From Gallionella sp. UBA6045 (GTDB lineage: Bacteria; Pseudomonadota; Gammaproteobacteria; Burkholderiales; Gallionellaceae), in assembly GCA_002429165.1 (NCBI GenBank), contig DIYV01000114.1, positions 1 to 19,495 on the forward strand: a DNA stretch of 19,495 bases. The letters run 5' to 3'. Numbering within the stretch: the stretch's first letter is position 1; the number at the start of each line of letters is the position of its first letter. The notes beneath the pieces were generated by a model. It was not told where the DNA came from. It searched no databases and was given only the letters and a program-made list of their open reading frames with translations. Shown piece by piece: positions 8,566 through 15,096 of the stretch. Made by a program: the position numbers and the translations under genes.

Positions 8566-9695
8566 GCTACAAACTCACTGGCGACGTTATCTAGATAGGC
8601 ACGCATCACATCAAAATAATAGGCGTCCTGCATCAGGAACGAATCATGTCCGTGCGCCGAAGTGATTTCCGCATAACTGACATTGCGCCGATTGTGCAAC
8701 AGGGGCCGCACGATCTCGCGCGAGCGTTGCGGCGAAAATCGCCAGTCGGTGGTGAATGACACCACCAGGAAATTCGCCTTTGCCCGGGCAAAGGCCTTGT
8801 TCAGATCGCCGCCAAAATCATGCGCCGGATCGAAATAATCCAGTGCCTTGGTCATCAGCAGATAGGTGTTGGCATCGAAATAGGCGGCAAACTTGTCTCC
8901 CTGATAACGCAGGTAGGACTCGATCTCAAACTCAATGTCGAAGTTGTATTTGAAACTGCCGGTACGCAGCTCGCGACCAAACTTGTTCGCCATCGCATCA
9001 TCGGAAAGATAGGTGATATGCCCCAGCATGCGCGCCAGTCTCAATCCGCGCGTCGGCACCACATTGTGCCGGTAGAAATCACCACCGTAAAAATCCGGGT
9101 CGGTGAGGATGGCATTGCGTGCCACGTCGTTAAAAGCAATGTTCTGTGCGGTTAGGCGCGGTGCGGCGGCGATCGCGAACACGTTGCGCACCCGGTCGGG
9201 ATAAGCCAGCGACCATTGCAGGGCCTGCATCCCGCCCAGACTTCCGCCGATCACAGCCGCGAATTGCCTGATGCCGAGCAAGTCAGCCAGACGAGCCTGC
9301 GATTCGACCCAGTCTTCCACCGTGATGACCGGAAAGCTCGCTCCATAGGCGCGGCCGGTTTCGGGATTGATCGTGGACGGGCCGGTCGAACCGTGGCAAC
9401 CGCCGAGATTATTGAGCCCGATGACAAAGAACTTGCCGGTGTCGATCGGTTTGCCGGGGCCTATCATGGTATCCCACCAGCCCACATTCTTGGGGTCGTC
9501 GGCATAATAGCCGGCCACATGATGATTCCCCGACAGCGCGTGGCAGATCAGGATCGCGTTGGATTTGTCCGCATTCAGCGTGCCATAGGTCTCATACACC
9601 AGCTCATAGCGCGGCAACACCGCGCCGCTGCGGAAAACCAGCGGGGTGTCGAATGTGGTGCGCTGTGCGCTGACGATACCTACAGAGTTGTTCAT
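8562..9695 (-). CDS. metX: Homoserine O-acyltransferase MetX
   Basis: This encodes a 377-residue alpha/beta-hydrolase-fold enzyme that acylates the homoserine hydroxyl from acetyl-CoA or succinyl-CoA, the committed step to methionine. The catalytic triad is readable: the nucleophile Ser152 in the elbow GGSLGGMQ (150-157), Asp317 in TTDWRF and His350 in GHDSFL. The oxyanion/entry segment [13 protein letters not shown] (95-107) is typical. Acyl-CoA preference cannot be assigned safely from sequence alone, since many MetX proteins use succinyl-CoA. The ATG at 9695 fits the family start (SVGIV...FD.PL...SGAVLP). It has no Shine-Dalgarno sequence and is preceded directly by a 7-bp hairpin. About 180 bases upstream lies a candidate SAM-II riboswitch with a terminator, which would turn the operon down when SAM is plentiful. 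Confidence 0.95.
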   Translation of the reverse strand: MNNSVGIVSAQRTTFDTPLVFRSGAVLPRYELVYETYGTLNADKSNAILICHALSGNHHVAGYYADDPKNVGWWDTMIGPGKPIDTGKFFVIGLNNLGGCHGSTGPSTINPETGRAYGASFPVITVEDWVESQARLADLLGIRQFAAVIGGSLGGMQALQWSLAYPDRVRNVFAIAAAPRLTAQNIAFNDVARNAILTDPDFYGGDFYRHNVVPTRGLRLARMLGHITYLSDDAMANKFGRELRTGSFKYNFDIEFEIESYLRYQGDKFAAYFDANTYLLMTKALDYFDPAHDFGGDLNKAFARAKANFLVVSFTTDWRFSPQRSREIVRPLLHNRRNVSYAEITSAHGHDSFLMQDAYYFDVMRAYLDNVASEFVA

Positions 9696-9696
9696 A

Positions 9697-9717
9697 AATT
9701 TGCTTTGCGGGCAAATT
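9697..9717 (-). promoter_or_regulatory. Hairpin covering the metX start region
   Basis: On the minus strand AATTTGC and GCAAATT form a perfect 7-bp stem around a 7-base loop, ending one base before the metX ATG. No ribosome site is visible next to the ATG, so this stem could limit initiation or bring a more distant purine-rich site close. The AAGGAG in a second small hairpin at 9779-9802 is the nearest good match. Confidence 0.4.
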
Positions 9718-9834
9718 GCTGTGTAGCGTGCTCGCTCAATCCTCGCCTGCCTTTGCTGTATGTCTCGTCAATCGCTGTGCGGCTCCTTGCGCTTCACGCC
9801 GCAAAACCAATTTCAAGACTTTAGTAGTTACCAA

Positions 9835-9871
9835 AAAACAAAAAACCCGTTCAGCTTTCGCGGGACGGGTT
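9835..9871 (-). terminator. Intrinsic terminator in the metX leader
   Basis: Reading the minus strand, AACCCGT (9871-9865) pairs with ACGGGTT (9850-9844) around a 14-base loop, followed at once by a uridine-rich run (six T, G, six T). It lies after the candidate SAM-II aptamer and before metX, so it is placed as an attenuator. The loop contains CCCGCGAAAGC (9864-9854), which is complementary, with a two-base bulge, to GCTTGCGGG in the aptamer. Confidence 0.8.
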
Positions 9872-9876
9872 GCCTC

Positions 9877-9927
9877 GCTTTAGCTGGTATGTTTTAAGTG
9901 CCCCGCAAGCTGATGTCAAATCGGCAC
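9877..9927 (-). ncRNA. Candidate SAM-II riboswitch of the metX-metW-ampG operon
   Basis: On the minus strand a 5-bp stem GTGCC/GGCAC (9927-9923 with 9902-9898) encloses a loop beginning GATTTGACATC and containing CTTGC. The stem is followed by TTAAAA and AGCTAAAGC (9885-9877). This matches the SAM-II pseudoknot aptamer layout: a P1 stem, a GATTTRAC-rich loop, a TTGC segment, TAAA, then AGCTAAA. It agrees with the metX-associated SAM-II example as I remember it. A pseudoknot can form between GCTT in the loop and AAGC in the tail. The gene context (upstream of metX) and a terminator six bases further on support it. SAM-II is best known from alphaproteobacteria and usually controls translation, so a transcriptional form here is notable. 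A covariance-model search would settle it. Confidence 0.8.
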
Positions 9928-9948
9928 TGATGAAACTACTGATAGTAC

Positions 9949-9980
9949 AACTGATGAAGCCCCTAGCCATCTGACTAGGC
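9949..9980 (+). repeat. CTAG-hairpin repeat, copy 2, in the metX leader
   Basis: This is the second copy of the 32-base element at 6447-6478, with a CCTAG/CTAGG stem and an 8-base loop. It lies upstream of the riboswitch in the presumed metX leader. A second ACTGATGAA (9926-9934, repeating 9950-9958) and a TACT/AGTA hairpin lie between it and the aptamer. Confidence 0.55.
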
Positions 9981-10019
9981 GAGCACACAACACTCGTTAA
10001 GTCGATGGTCATGGTGTGC

Positions 10020-10048
10020 AGTTTCCGCGTTTTGCGAAATGCTGTCAA
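10020..10048 (-). promoter_or_regulatory. Possible promoter for the metX leader
   Basis: A perfect TTGACA (10048-10043, minus strand) lies just past the fur stop. The hexamer 17 bases on (GAAACT) is a poor -10, so this is tentative. Read-through from fur is the alternative, because no strong terminator follows fur. Confidence 0.3.
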
Positions 10049-10061
10049 TGAGTGGAATTCT

Positions 10062-10487
10062 TCAGCGTTTATGCGGGCATTTCTTTTTAGTGCAATCCGC
10101 GTAGATATGCAGCGCATGGTCGCGAATCGCGAATCCCAGCCCGGCGGCCACTTTTTCCTGACGTGTCTCGATGGCCGCATCGTAGAACTCCTCGACATGG
10201 CCGCATTGCAGACAAACGATGTGATCGTGATGATCCCCCTTGTTCAGTTCGAATACCGACTTGCCGCCCTCGAAATGGTGACGCACCAACAGTCCGGCCT
10301 GCTCAAACTGGGTGAGCACCCGGTACACCGTTGCCAGACCCACGTCCTCTCCGCTGCCTAGCAACTGCTTGTAAACGTCTTCCGCGCTCAAATGGCGTTC
10401 TTTGCTGTTTTCGAACAGATCCAGCACCTTGAGCCTCGGCAAGGTGGATTTGAGACCGGCACTCTTGAGATGTTCGGGTTGGTGCAT
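10062..10487 (-). CDS. fur: Ferric uptake regulator Fur
   Basis: This encodes a 141-residue cytoplasmic DNA-binding repressor that uses Fe2+ as corepressor. The winged-helix part carries the Fur-specific run GLKSTLPRLKVL and the recognition helix GLATVYRVL. The dimerisation part shows GGKSVFEL, the HHDH metal motif, a CLQC cysteine pair and a second CTKKKC pair near the C-terminus. It resembles E. coli Fur over nearly its whole length, so Fur and not Zur or PerR is favoured. The start is the ATG at 10487 with GAGAGG eight bases upstream. An in-frame TTG 15 bases earlier would add five residues, but it lies on that ribosome site. The gene is divergent from an FTR1 iron-uptake operon, and a Fur-box-like site lies between them. 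Confidence 0.94.
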   Translation of the reverse strand: MHQPEHLKSAGLKSTLPRLKVLDLFENSKERHLSAEDVYKQLLGSGEDVGLATVYRVLTQFEQAGLLVRHHFEGGKSVFELNKGDHHDHIVCLQCGHVEEFYDAAIETRQEKVAAGLGFAIRDHALHIYADCTKKKCPHKR

Positions 10488-10531
10488 ATCGTTACCTCTC
10501 AACTGTATGAAAGCATCATGCCAGAAACTTG

Positions 10532-10560
10532 TTGCAAATGCAAATAAGAACGATTATCAT
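10532..10560 (+). promoter_or_regulatory. Sigma-70 promoter of the cupredoxin-FTR1 operon
   Basis: TTGCAA (10532-10537) and TATCAT (10555-10560) are 17 bases apart, about 26 bases before the TTG start of the cupredoxin gene. The -10 lies inside the Fur-box-like sequence, the usual arrangement for iron repression. Confidence 0.55.
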
Positions 10561-10563
10561 TCG
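10541..10563. promoter_or_regulatory. Fur-box-like operator
   Basis: The segment AAATAAGAACGATTATCATT is AT-rich. Its GATTATCATT half fits the 3' part of the Fur consensus (repeats of GATAAT ending in an inverted ATTATC) well; the left half is degenerate. It lies between fur and the divergent FTR1 operon and covers the -10 of the latter, so iron-dependent repression and fur autoregulation are both plausible. Confidence 0.6.
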
Positions 10564-10586
10564 CAGCAATTACCAAGGAGATCGTT

Positions 10587-10898
10587 TTGAAACGCTTGTT
10601 GCTTGTTGCACTGCTGCTGCCAATCGCTGCCCATGCTGACGAATATACGCTGACAATCAAGGACCATAAATTCCAGCCGGCCGAGTTCACGATTCCGTCC
10701 GGCACGAAGATCAGGCTCAGGATCGAAAATCAGGATGCCACACCCGAGGAATTCGACAGTTATGCGCTGAACCGGGAAAAAGTGATCGCCGGACTCGGCA
10801 CCGCGACGATTTTCATCGGCCCTCTCGAGGCGGGGCGCTACCCGTTCACCGGAGAATTTCATTCAGCCACCGCCCAGGGTGTCATCGTCGTCAAATAG
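10587..10898 (+). CDS. Periplasmic cupredoxin-like protein of an FTR1 iron-uptake operon
   Basis: This is a 103-residue protein with a Sec signal peptide (cleavage likely after AHA at 15-17) and one cupredoxin-fold domain. It has no cysteine and only two histidines in the mature part (H27, H92), so the usual Cys-His-His-Met type 1 copper site is absent. The TPEEFDSYALNREKVI and GEFHSATAQG segments resemble the N-terminal cupredoxin domain of EfeO and the FtrB protein of FtrABCD systems, which are thought to bind or oxidise ferrous iron for the permease. The start is TTG at 10587 with AAGGAG six bases upstream, giving a clean signal peptide. It ends ten bases before the FTR1 gene. The role in iron delivery is inferred from the family and the neighbour. 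Confidence 0.85.
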   Translation: MKRLLLVALLLPIAAHADEYTLTIKDHKFQPAEFTIPSGTKIRLRIENQDATPEEFDSYALNREKVIAGLGTATIFIGPLEAGRYPFTGEFHSATAQGVIVVK

Positions 10899-10908
10899 GA
10901 GAAGTGTC

Positions 10909-11727
10909 ATGTTCGCAACGGCCATCATCGTATTTCGGGAAGTACTGGAAGCTTCCCTGATCATCGGAATCCTTGCTGCCGCGACGCGCAGCGTACCCAA
11001 CAGCAGACGCTGGCTGATCGCCGGAGTGATCGCCGGCTTGGCTGGCTCAGGGTTGGTTGCCGCCTTTACCGATGTGATCGGATCGCTGGCCAACGGTATA
11101 GGCCAGGAAATCTTCAATTCCATCGTGCTTGGCATCGCGGTGCTGATGCTGGCCTGGCACAACATCTGGATGTCGTCGCACGGCGCGGCTTTGGCCGCGA
11201 GCGCAAAATCCGTGGGCAGGAACATCTCCGACGGGACCAGCGAGTGCTCGATATTGCTGGTCATCGTCGGAATCGCGGTACTCAGGGAAGGTTCGGAAAC
11301 CGTGTTGTTCCTCTACGGCATCGCCGCCTCGAATGACGGCGGGCAGTCTTCGATGATGCTCGGCGGCATGATCGGGATGCTGGCAGGCATCTTGGTCGGT
11401 TACACGCTTTATGCCGGTCTGCTGCGTGTGCCGATGCGCTGGTTCTTTACTGCAACCGGGATATTGGTGCTGTTGCTGGCAGCCGGCATGGCTTCACAGG
11501 CCGCGCGTTTTTTGATCCAGGCGGACTTGTTGCCCAGCCTGGCCGCACCGTTGTGGGACACCTCGGCGGTGCTGCCGGAAAGCGGATTGCCCGGCATGTT
11601 GCTGCACAGCCTGGTCGGCTACGATTCCCGTCCCGCAGGCATGCAGATCGTTTTCTACCTGACGGCGCTGATCACCATCTTTATCGGGATGAAATTGGCC
11701 TCCCGTCCGCGTCAAACTTCCATCTGA
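10909..11727 (+). CDS. FTR1/EfeU-type high-affinity iron permease
   Basis: This is a 272-residue inner-membrane protein with about seven hydrophobic segments. The two defining iron-binding motifs are REVLE (10-14, the REXLE motif) and REGSE (126-130), both in membrane helices. FTR1 permeases move iron into the cytoplasm, with ferric iron made by oxidation of ferrous iron at the membrane. The start is ATG 10909, with AGGAG seven bases upstream and MFATAIIVFREVLE matching the family start; the upstream in-frame ATG would overlap the cupredoxin end and lacks a ribosome site. The operon has no EfeB peroxidase or M75 EfeO domain, so it is a reduced version of EfeUOB or FtrABCD. The Fur-box-like site at 10541 suggests iron repression. 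Confidence 0.93.
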   Translation: MFATAIIVFREVLEASLIIGILAAATRSVPNSRRWLIAGVIAGLAGSGLVAAFTDVIGSLANGIGQEIFNSIVLGIAVLMLAWHNIWMSSHGAALAASAKSVGRNISDGTSECSILLVIVGIAVLREGSETVLFLYGIAASNDGGQSSMMLGGMIGMLAGILVGYTLYAGLLRVPMRWFFTATGILVLLLAAGMASQAARFLIQADLLPSLAAPLWDTSAVLPESGLPGMLLHSLVGYDSRPAGMQIVFYLTALITIFIGMKLASRPRQTSI

Positions 11728-11740
11728 AACCGGCATACCC

Positions 11741-12499
11741 ATGAATAATTCCCTGTTGCCACGAAATCTTTCACTGGTCATCCTGCTCTGCGGAATCGTT
11801 TTCGTCCGGAATGTTTTTGCCGGTGCCGCGGATTATGTCTATACCCCCGCAGTCGAATACGGCGAACGCGAGATCGACGTCAAGATCGGCGCAACCTCTC
11901 CTCTGGCCGGAAATCGTGCGCAGGGCGCCAGCATCGGTTACGGTTACGGCGCAAAGGAATACTGGTTCACCGAGATCTATTTGAAACAGGAACGCAACGG
12001 TAACGATATTGCCAATCTGGCTGAATGGGAAAACAAGTTCCAACTCACCGACACCGGTGAATACCCGGTCGATTTCGGGCTCATCACAGAACTGGAAGCA
12101 CCGTTGGGCGCCAACGCTCCATGGGAGTTCAAGTTCGGGCCATTATTCCAGACCGAATACGGCAGGCTCCAGTTGAACGGCAACCTGCTTTTTGAGCGCG
12201 CGTTCGGGAAAGCGGATGAAAGCGGCGTGCCATACAGCACCAACTTCAGTTACCAGTGGCAGGCCAAATACCGCTGGCGGCCGATTCTGGAATTTGGCAT
12301 GCAGGGTATGGGCGATATGGGGAAATGGAACGACTGGAACAAGCCATCCGGCCAGAGCCACCGCATCGGTCCCGCAGTCTTCGGCAGACTCGCGCTTGGC
12401 AACAGGAAGGCCATCAGATACAACGCCGCATGGCTGCTCGGCACGAACAGCGCCGCGCCCGATCACACCTTCAGGATGCAGGTCGAGTACGAGTTTTAA
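11741..12499 (+). CDS. Putative outer-membrane beta-barrel protein of the iron operon
   Basis: I do not recognise a named family. The 252-residue product has a signal peptide (hydrophobic 10-23, cleavage probably after VFA at 25-27). The rest is rich in alternating aromatic/hydrophobic strands (EYWFTEIYLKQ, FKFGPLFQTEYG, NFSYQWQAKYRW, PAVFGRLALG) and ends in MQVEYEF. A C-terminal phenylalanine is the usual outer-membrane barrel targeting signal. It starts 14 bases after the FTR1 gene with no clear ribosome site, so it is probably translated by coupling. A role as the outer-membrane part of the iron operon (binding or passage of iron) is inferred only from position. Its stop overlaps the stop of convergent ptsI by four bases. 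Confidence 0.7.
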   Translation: MNNSLLPRNLSLVILLCGIVFVRNVFAGAADYVYTPAVEYGEREIDVKIGATSPLAGNRAQGASIGYGYGAKEYWFTEIYLKQERNGNDIANLAEWENKFQLTDTGEYPVDFGLITELEAPLGANAPWEFKFGPLFQTEYGRLQLNGNLLFERAFGKADESGVPYSTNFSYQWQAKYRWRPILEFGMQGMGDMGKWNDWNKPSGQSHRIGPAVFGRLALGNRKAIRYNAAWLLGTNSAAPDHTFRMQVEYEF

Positions 12500-14220
12500 G
12501 CATTGAGCTTGTCCAGCAGTTCGCGAATCTTCATCGGATCATCGGAGCGCAGGATCTTCTGCGTAAACGGGGCGATTTCGAGCAGGCTGGTGGTGAGCAC
12601 ACGCTGCTTGATGTTGGGCACTTGCGCCGAATACATCGAAAACTGGCGCAATCCGAATCCCAGCAGCAGGCGCGTGTAAGCCAGTTCACCGGCCATTTCA
12701 CCGCACACCGAGATCGGCACGCCAAGTTTGTTCGACGTGGAAATGACGTGCGAGAGCAAGTGCAGCACGGCGGGATGCAGCGGGTCATAGAGATGTGCGA
12801 CTTCCTCGTCGGTACGGTCTATCGCCAGCGTGTACTGGATCAGGTCGTTGGTGCCGATGGACAGGAAGTCCAGCTTCCTGGCAAACACATTGAGTGTCAA
12901 AGCCGCGGCCGGTATCTCGATCATGCCGCCAATTTTCACCTCGCGGTCATAGGGTATGCCCTCATCATCCAGATTTTGCTTGGTCGCGGCGATGAACTGC
13001 AGCGTCTGGTTGAGTTCGGAAGCGCCGGACAACATCGGTATCAGTATTTTGACGTTGCCGTAATGTGTGGCGCGCAGCAGCGCACGCATCTGGGTGCGGA
13101 ACAATTGCGGCTCGGCCAGACAAAAACGGATTGCGCGCAACCCCAGCGCCGGATTGTTGGCGACACGCTTTATGCCACTCAGCTGTTTGTCCCCGCCCAG
13201 ATCGAAAGTGCGGATGGTGACGGGCTGGCCTTCCATGCCGGCCGCAGCTGCGCGATAAGCCTCGAACTGCTCTTCCTCATCCGGCAGGATGTCGCGGTTG
13301 AGAAACAGGAATTCGCTGCGAAATAAACCAATTCCGGTGGCGCCATTCGCTTTCACCTCGGCTATATCCTCCGGCTTCTCGATGTTGGCATACAACTCGA
13401 TGGCCGTTCCGTCCAGGGTATTGGCGCGCGCGGTACGTAACCGTTTGAGTTTCTTGCGCTCCAGTTCCCATGCGCTTTGGCGCAGCTTGTATTCGTCGAG
13501 TATCAGCTTGTCGGGATTGACAATCAGCACGCCCTGCTCGCCGTCCAGGATCAGCAGATCGTCCTCGCGGATCAGTTGTCGCGCATGATGCAAACCCACC
13601 ACGCACGGCGTGTTCAGGCTGCGCGCAACAATCGCTGTGTGCGAAGTTCCACCGCCCACATCGGTGATGAATGCCGCATATTGATGCGGCTTGAACTGGA
13701 TCAGATCTGCGGGGCTTAAGTCATGCGCCACGAGTATCGTCTCGACATCGTGACGCGCAGACGGCGGCTGGTGTCCGGGTTGCCCGAGCAATTGCTTGAG
13801 CAGCCGTTCTGCCACCTGTGTCACATCTGTCTGCCGCTCCCGCAGATAGGCATCCTCGAACTCATCGAACTGCGCAACCAGAGTTTCGGTCTGCACCTTG
13901 AGCGCCCACTCGGCATTGCATTGCTCGTTTGCGATCATCTCGCGCGGCGCGACACTCAGCAACGGATCGTCCAATATCATCTGGTGCAACTCGAGGAACG
14001 CATCGAATTCTGCCGCGGCATAAGTCGGACGATTGCTGCGCATACTGGAGAACTCGTTGCGGGTTGCCAGCAGCGCGGTATCAAAGCGCGCGATCTCTTC
14101 ATCAATGAATTTCTTCGGCAGCACGTAATGCGCAACATCCAGCGAGGTATGCGAAATCAGGTGTGCATAACCGATGGCGATGCCGTTGGAGACTGCAATG
14201 CCGTGCAGAGTAAAACTCAT
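12496..14220 (-). CDS. ptsI: PTS enzyme I (phosphoenolpyruvate-protein phosphotransferase)
   Basis: This 574-residue cytoplasmic kinase takes phosphate from phosphoenolpyruvate and passes it to HPr. The length is that of E. coli EI (575). The phospho-accepting His194 lies in GGGTSHTAIVAR (189-200). The C-terminal PEP-binding barrel shows GIGLFRSEFLF, the SIGTNDLIQYTLAIDR segment and the CGEMAG motif with the active cysteine. The start is ATG 14220, whose ATG overlaps the ptsH stop; the frame stays open upstream only because it runs over ptsH, so an earlier start is rejected. It is the last gene of the gshA-apbE-PTS operon. No sugar EIIB or EIIC is nearby, so the chain is likely regulatory. 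Confidence 0.96.
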   Translation of the reverse strand: MSFTLHGIAVSNGIAIGYAHLISHTSLDVAHYVLPKKFIDEEIARFDTALLATRNEFSSMRSNRPTYAAAEFDAFLELHQMILDDPLLSVAPREMIANEQCNAEWALKVQTETLVAQFDEFEDAYLRERQTDVTQVAERLLKQLLGQPGHQPPSARHDVETILVAHDLSPADLIQFKPHQYAAFITDVGGGTSHTAIVARSLNTPCVVGLHHARQLIREDDLLILDGEQGVLIVNPDKLILDEYKLRQSAWELERKKLKRLRTARANTLDGTAIELYANIEKPEDIAEVKANGATGIGLFRSEFLFLNRDILPDEEEQFEAYRAAAAGMEGQPVTIRTFDLGGDKQLSGIKRVANNPALGLRAIRFCLAEPQLFRTQMRALLRATHYGNVKILIPMLSGASELNQTLQFIAATKQNLDDEGIPYDREVKIGGMIEIPAAALTLNVFARKLDFLSIGTNDLIQYTLAIDRTDEEVAHLYDPLHPAVLHLLSHVISTSNKLGVPISVCGEMAGELAYTRLLLGFGLRQFSMYSAQVPNIKQRVLTTSLLEIAPFTQKILRSDDPMKIRELLDKLNA

Positions 14221-14486
14221 TCGCCCTCTCCGAAGTAATCGTTGATCAATTTCACCAAAGCCTGCATCGCCTCGGCCTCGTCTTCGCCATTGGTCTCGAT
14301 GCTTATCGTCGTGCCCTTGGCAGCGGCCAGCATCATCACGCCCATGATGCTTTTGGCATTCACGCGGCGATTGTTGCGCGACATCATCACCTCGCATTTG
14401 AAGCTGGTGGCAAGTTGCGTAAGCTTGGCCGAGGCGCGCGCATGCAGGCCGAGTTTGTTGATAATCAGCACATCTTGTTGCAACAT
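14217..14486 (-). CDS. ptsH: HPr phosphocarrier protein
   Basis: This is an 89-residue cytoplasmic phosphocarrier. His15 in the motif NKLGLHARASAK is the phosphate carrier between enzyme I and EIIA. Ser46 in NAKSIMGVMMLAA is at the position phosphorylated by HPr kinase in bacteria that have HprK, which is common in betaproteobacteria with incomplete PTS; hprK is not in this window. The ATG directly follows the stop of the EIIA gene (no gap), and its stop overlaps the ptsI start by four bases. Order and spacing match the conserved manX-like-ptsH-ptsI unit of this class. Confidence 0.96.
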   Translation of the reverse strand: MLQQDVLIINKLGLHARASAKLTQLATSFKCEVMMSRNNRRVNAKSIMGVMMLAAAKGTTISIETNGEDEAEAMQALVKLINDYFGEGE

Positions 14487-14873
14487 TTAACCCGCCATCT
14501 TAACGATACATTCACGGCCACCTTCGACAGCGATCTGTGCCAGCTCGGGCAAGGGCTTGTCAGGACTGAATACCACGCGCAACAGCATCGGCAGATTCAA
14601 CCCCGCCACGCCTATCACGCGTTCGGCATGGCAAAGTTGCCGCCCGATGTTGCTGGGCGTGGCGCCAAACACATCCGCCAAAATCAGCACGCCGCCGCCC
14701 GTATCGAGTTGCTTGATGAGTACTTGGCCTTCAACCAGTTTCAGTTGCGGATCATCACTGGCCAATACCGATAACACTTTAAGATTGGGCGGCACTTTGC
14801 CCAGCACATGTTTGACGCAATCCACAAAGCTGTTGCCCAGCCCGTTGTGAGTCACCAATAAAATTCCGGCCAC
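14487..14873 (-). CDS. PTS EIIA component of the mannose family, single domain
   Basis: This is a 128-residue cytoplasmic protein matching the EIIA-Man (fructose/mannose IIA) fold. His9 in THNGLG is the expected phosphorylation site. The segments GGGVLILADVFGATPSNI and AGLNLPMLLRV are typical. Such stand-alone EIIA-Man proteins in betaproteobacteria lack EIIB/EIIC partners and are thought to signal carbon or energy state. It starts with GTG, with AGGAG six bases upstream, and lies 16 bases after the small membrane protein gene. HPr, encoded next, is its likely phosphate donor. Confidence 0.92.
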   Translation of the reverse strand: MAGILLVTHNGLGNSFVDCVKHVLGKVPPNLKVLSVLASDDPQLKLVEGQVLIKQLDTGGGVLILADVFGATPSNIGRQLCHAERVIGVAGLNLPMLLRVVFSPDKPLPELAQIAVEGGRECIVKMAG

Positions 14874-14889
14874 AAGTCACTCCTGCCAA

Positions 14890-15096
14890 TTAAATCATTA
14901 CGATCAGATATGCCACCAGCAACGCAACCCCCGGTAATGCAATCCAGCCATAGCGGGCAAACCAGCGCAACACTCTGGCTTTGTCGGTATCCGCTTGCTG
15001 TTCCCTGGCGACGATCAGCCCGATCTTGCGCAATGCGTTGATCCCCGCGGCGCGCCGCACTTTATGTTTTACGATTTCCGGTCCGGAATTATTCAC
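14890..15096 (-). CDS. Small single-span membrane protein of unknown function
   Basis: I do not recognise the 68-residue product. The first 48 residues are polar and basic (several Arg/Lys, including VKHKVRRAAG). One hydrophobic helix at about 50-67 (GWIALPGVALLVAYLIVMI) ends the protein, so it looks tail-anchored with the basic part in the cytoplasm. The GTG start overlaps the apbE stop (GTGA) and the end is 16 bases before the EIIA gene, which supports a real, coupled gene. It contains no ApbE-type flavinylation motif (a T/S within an SGAT-like stretch). A small assembly or anchoring partner for ApbE or the PTS proteins is only a guess. Confidence 0.7.
   Translation of the reverse strand: MNNSGPEIVKHKVRRAAGINALRKIGLIVAREQQADTDKARVLRWFARYGWIALPGVALLVAYLIVMI

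Noticed and set aside
9949..9985. CTGATGA followed by a stem, reminiscent of a hammerhead ribozyme core
   Set aside because: The second core strand needed (GAAA) is replaced by CGAG after the stem, and no flanking stem with a cleavage triplet is seen.
10879..10908. Earlier in-frame ATG for the FTR1 permease
   Set aside because: It would overlap the cupredoxin gene and has no ribosome site, while the ATG at 10909 has AGGAG at good spacing and gives the family N-terminus.
14221..14397. N-terminal extension of enzyme I
   Set aside because: The extra residues are the ptsH coding region read in another frame; the family start MSFTLHGIAVSNG is at 14220.
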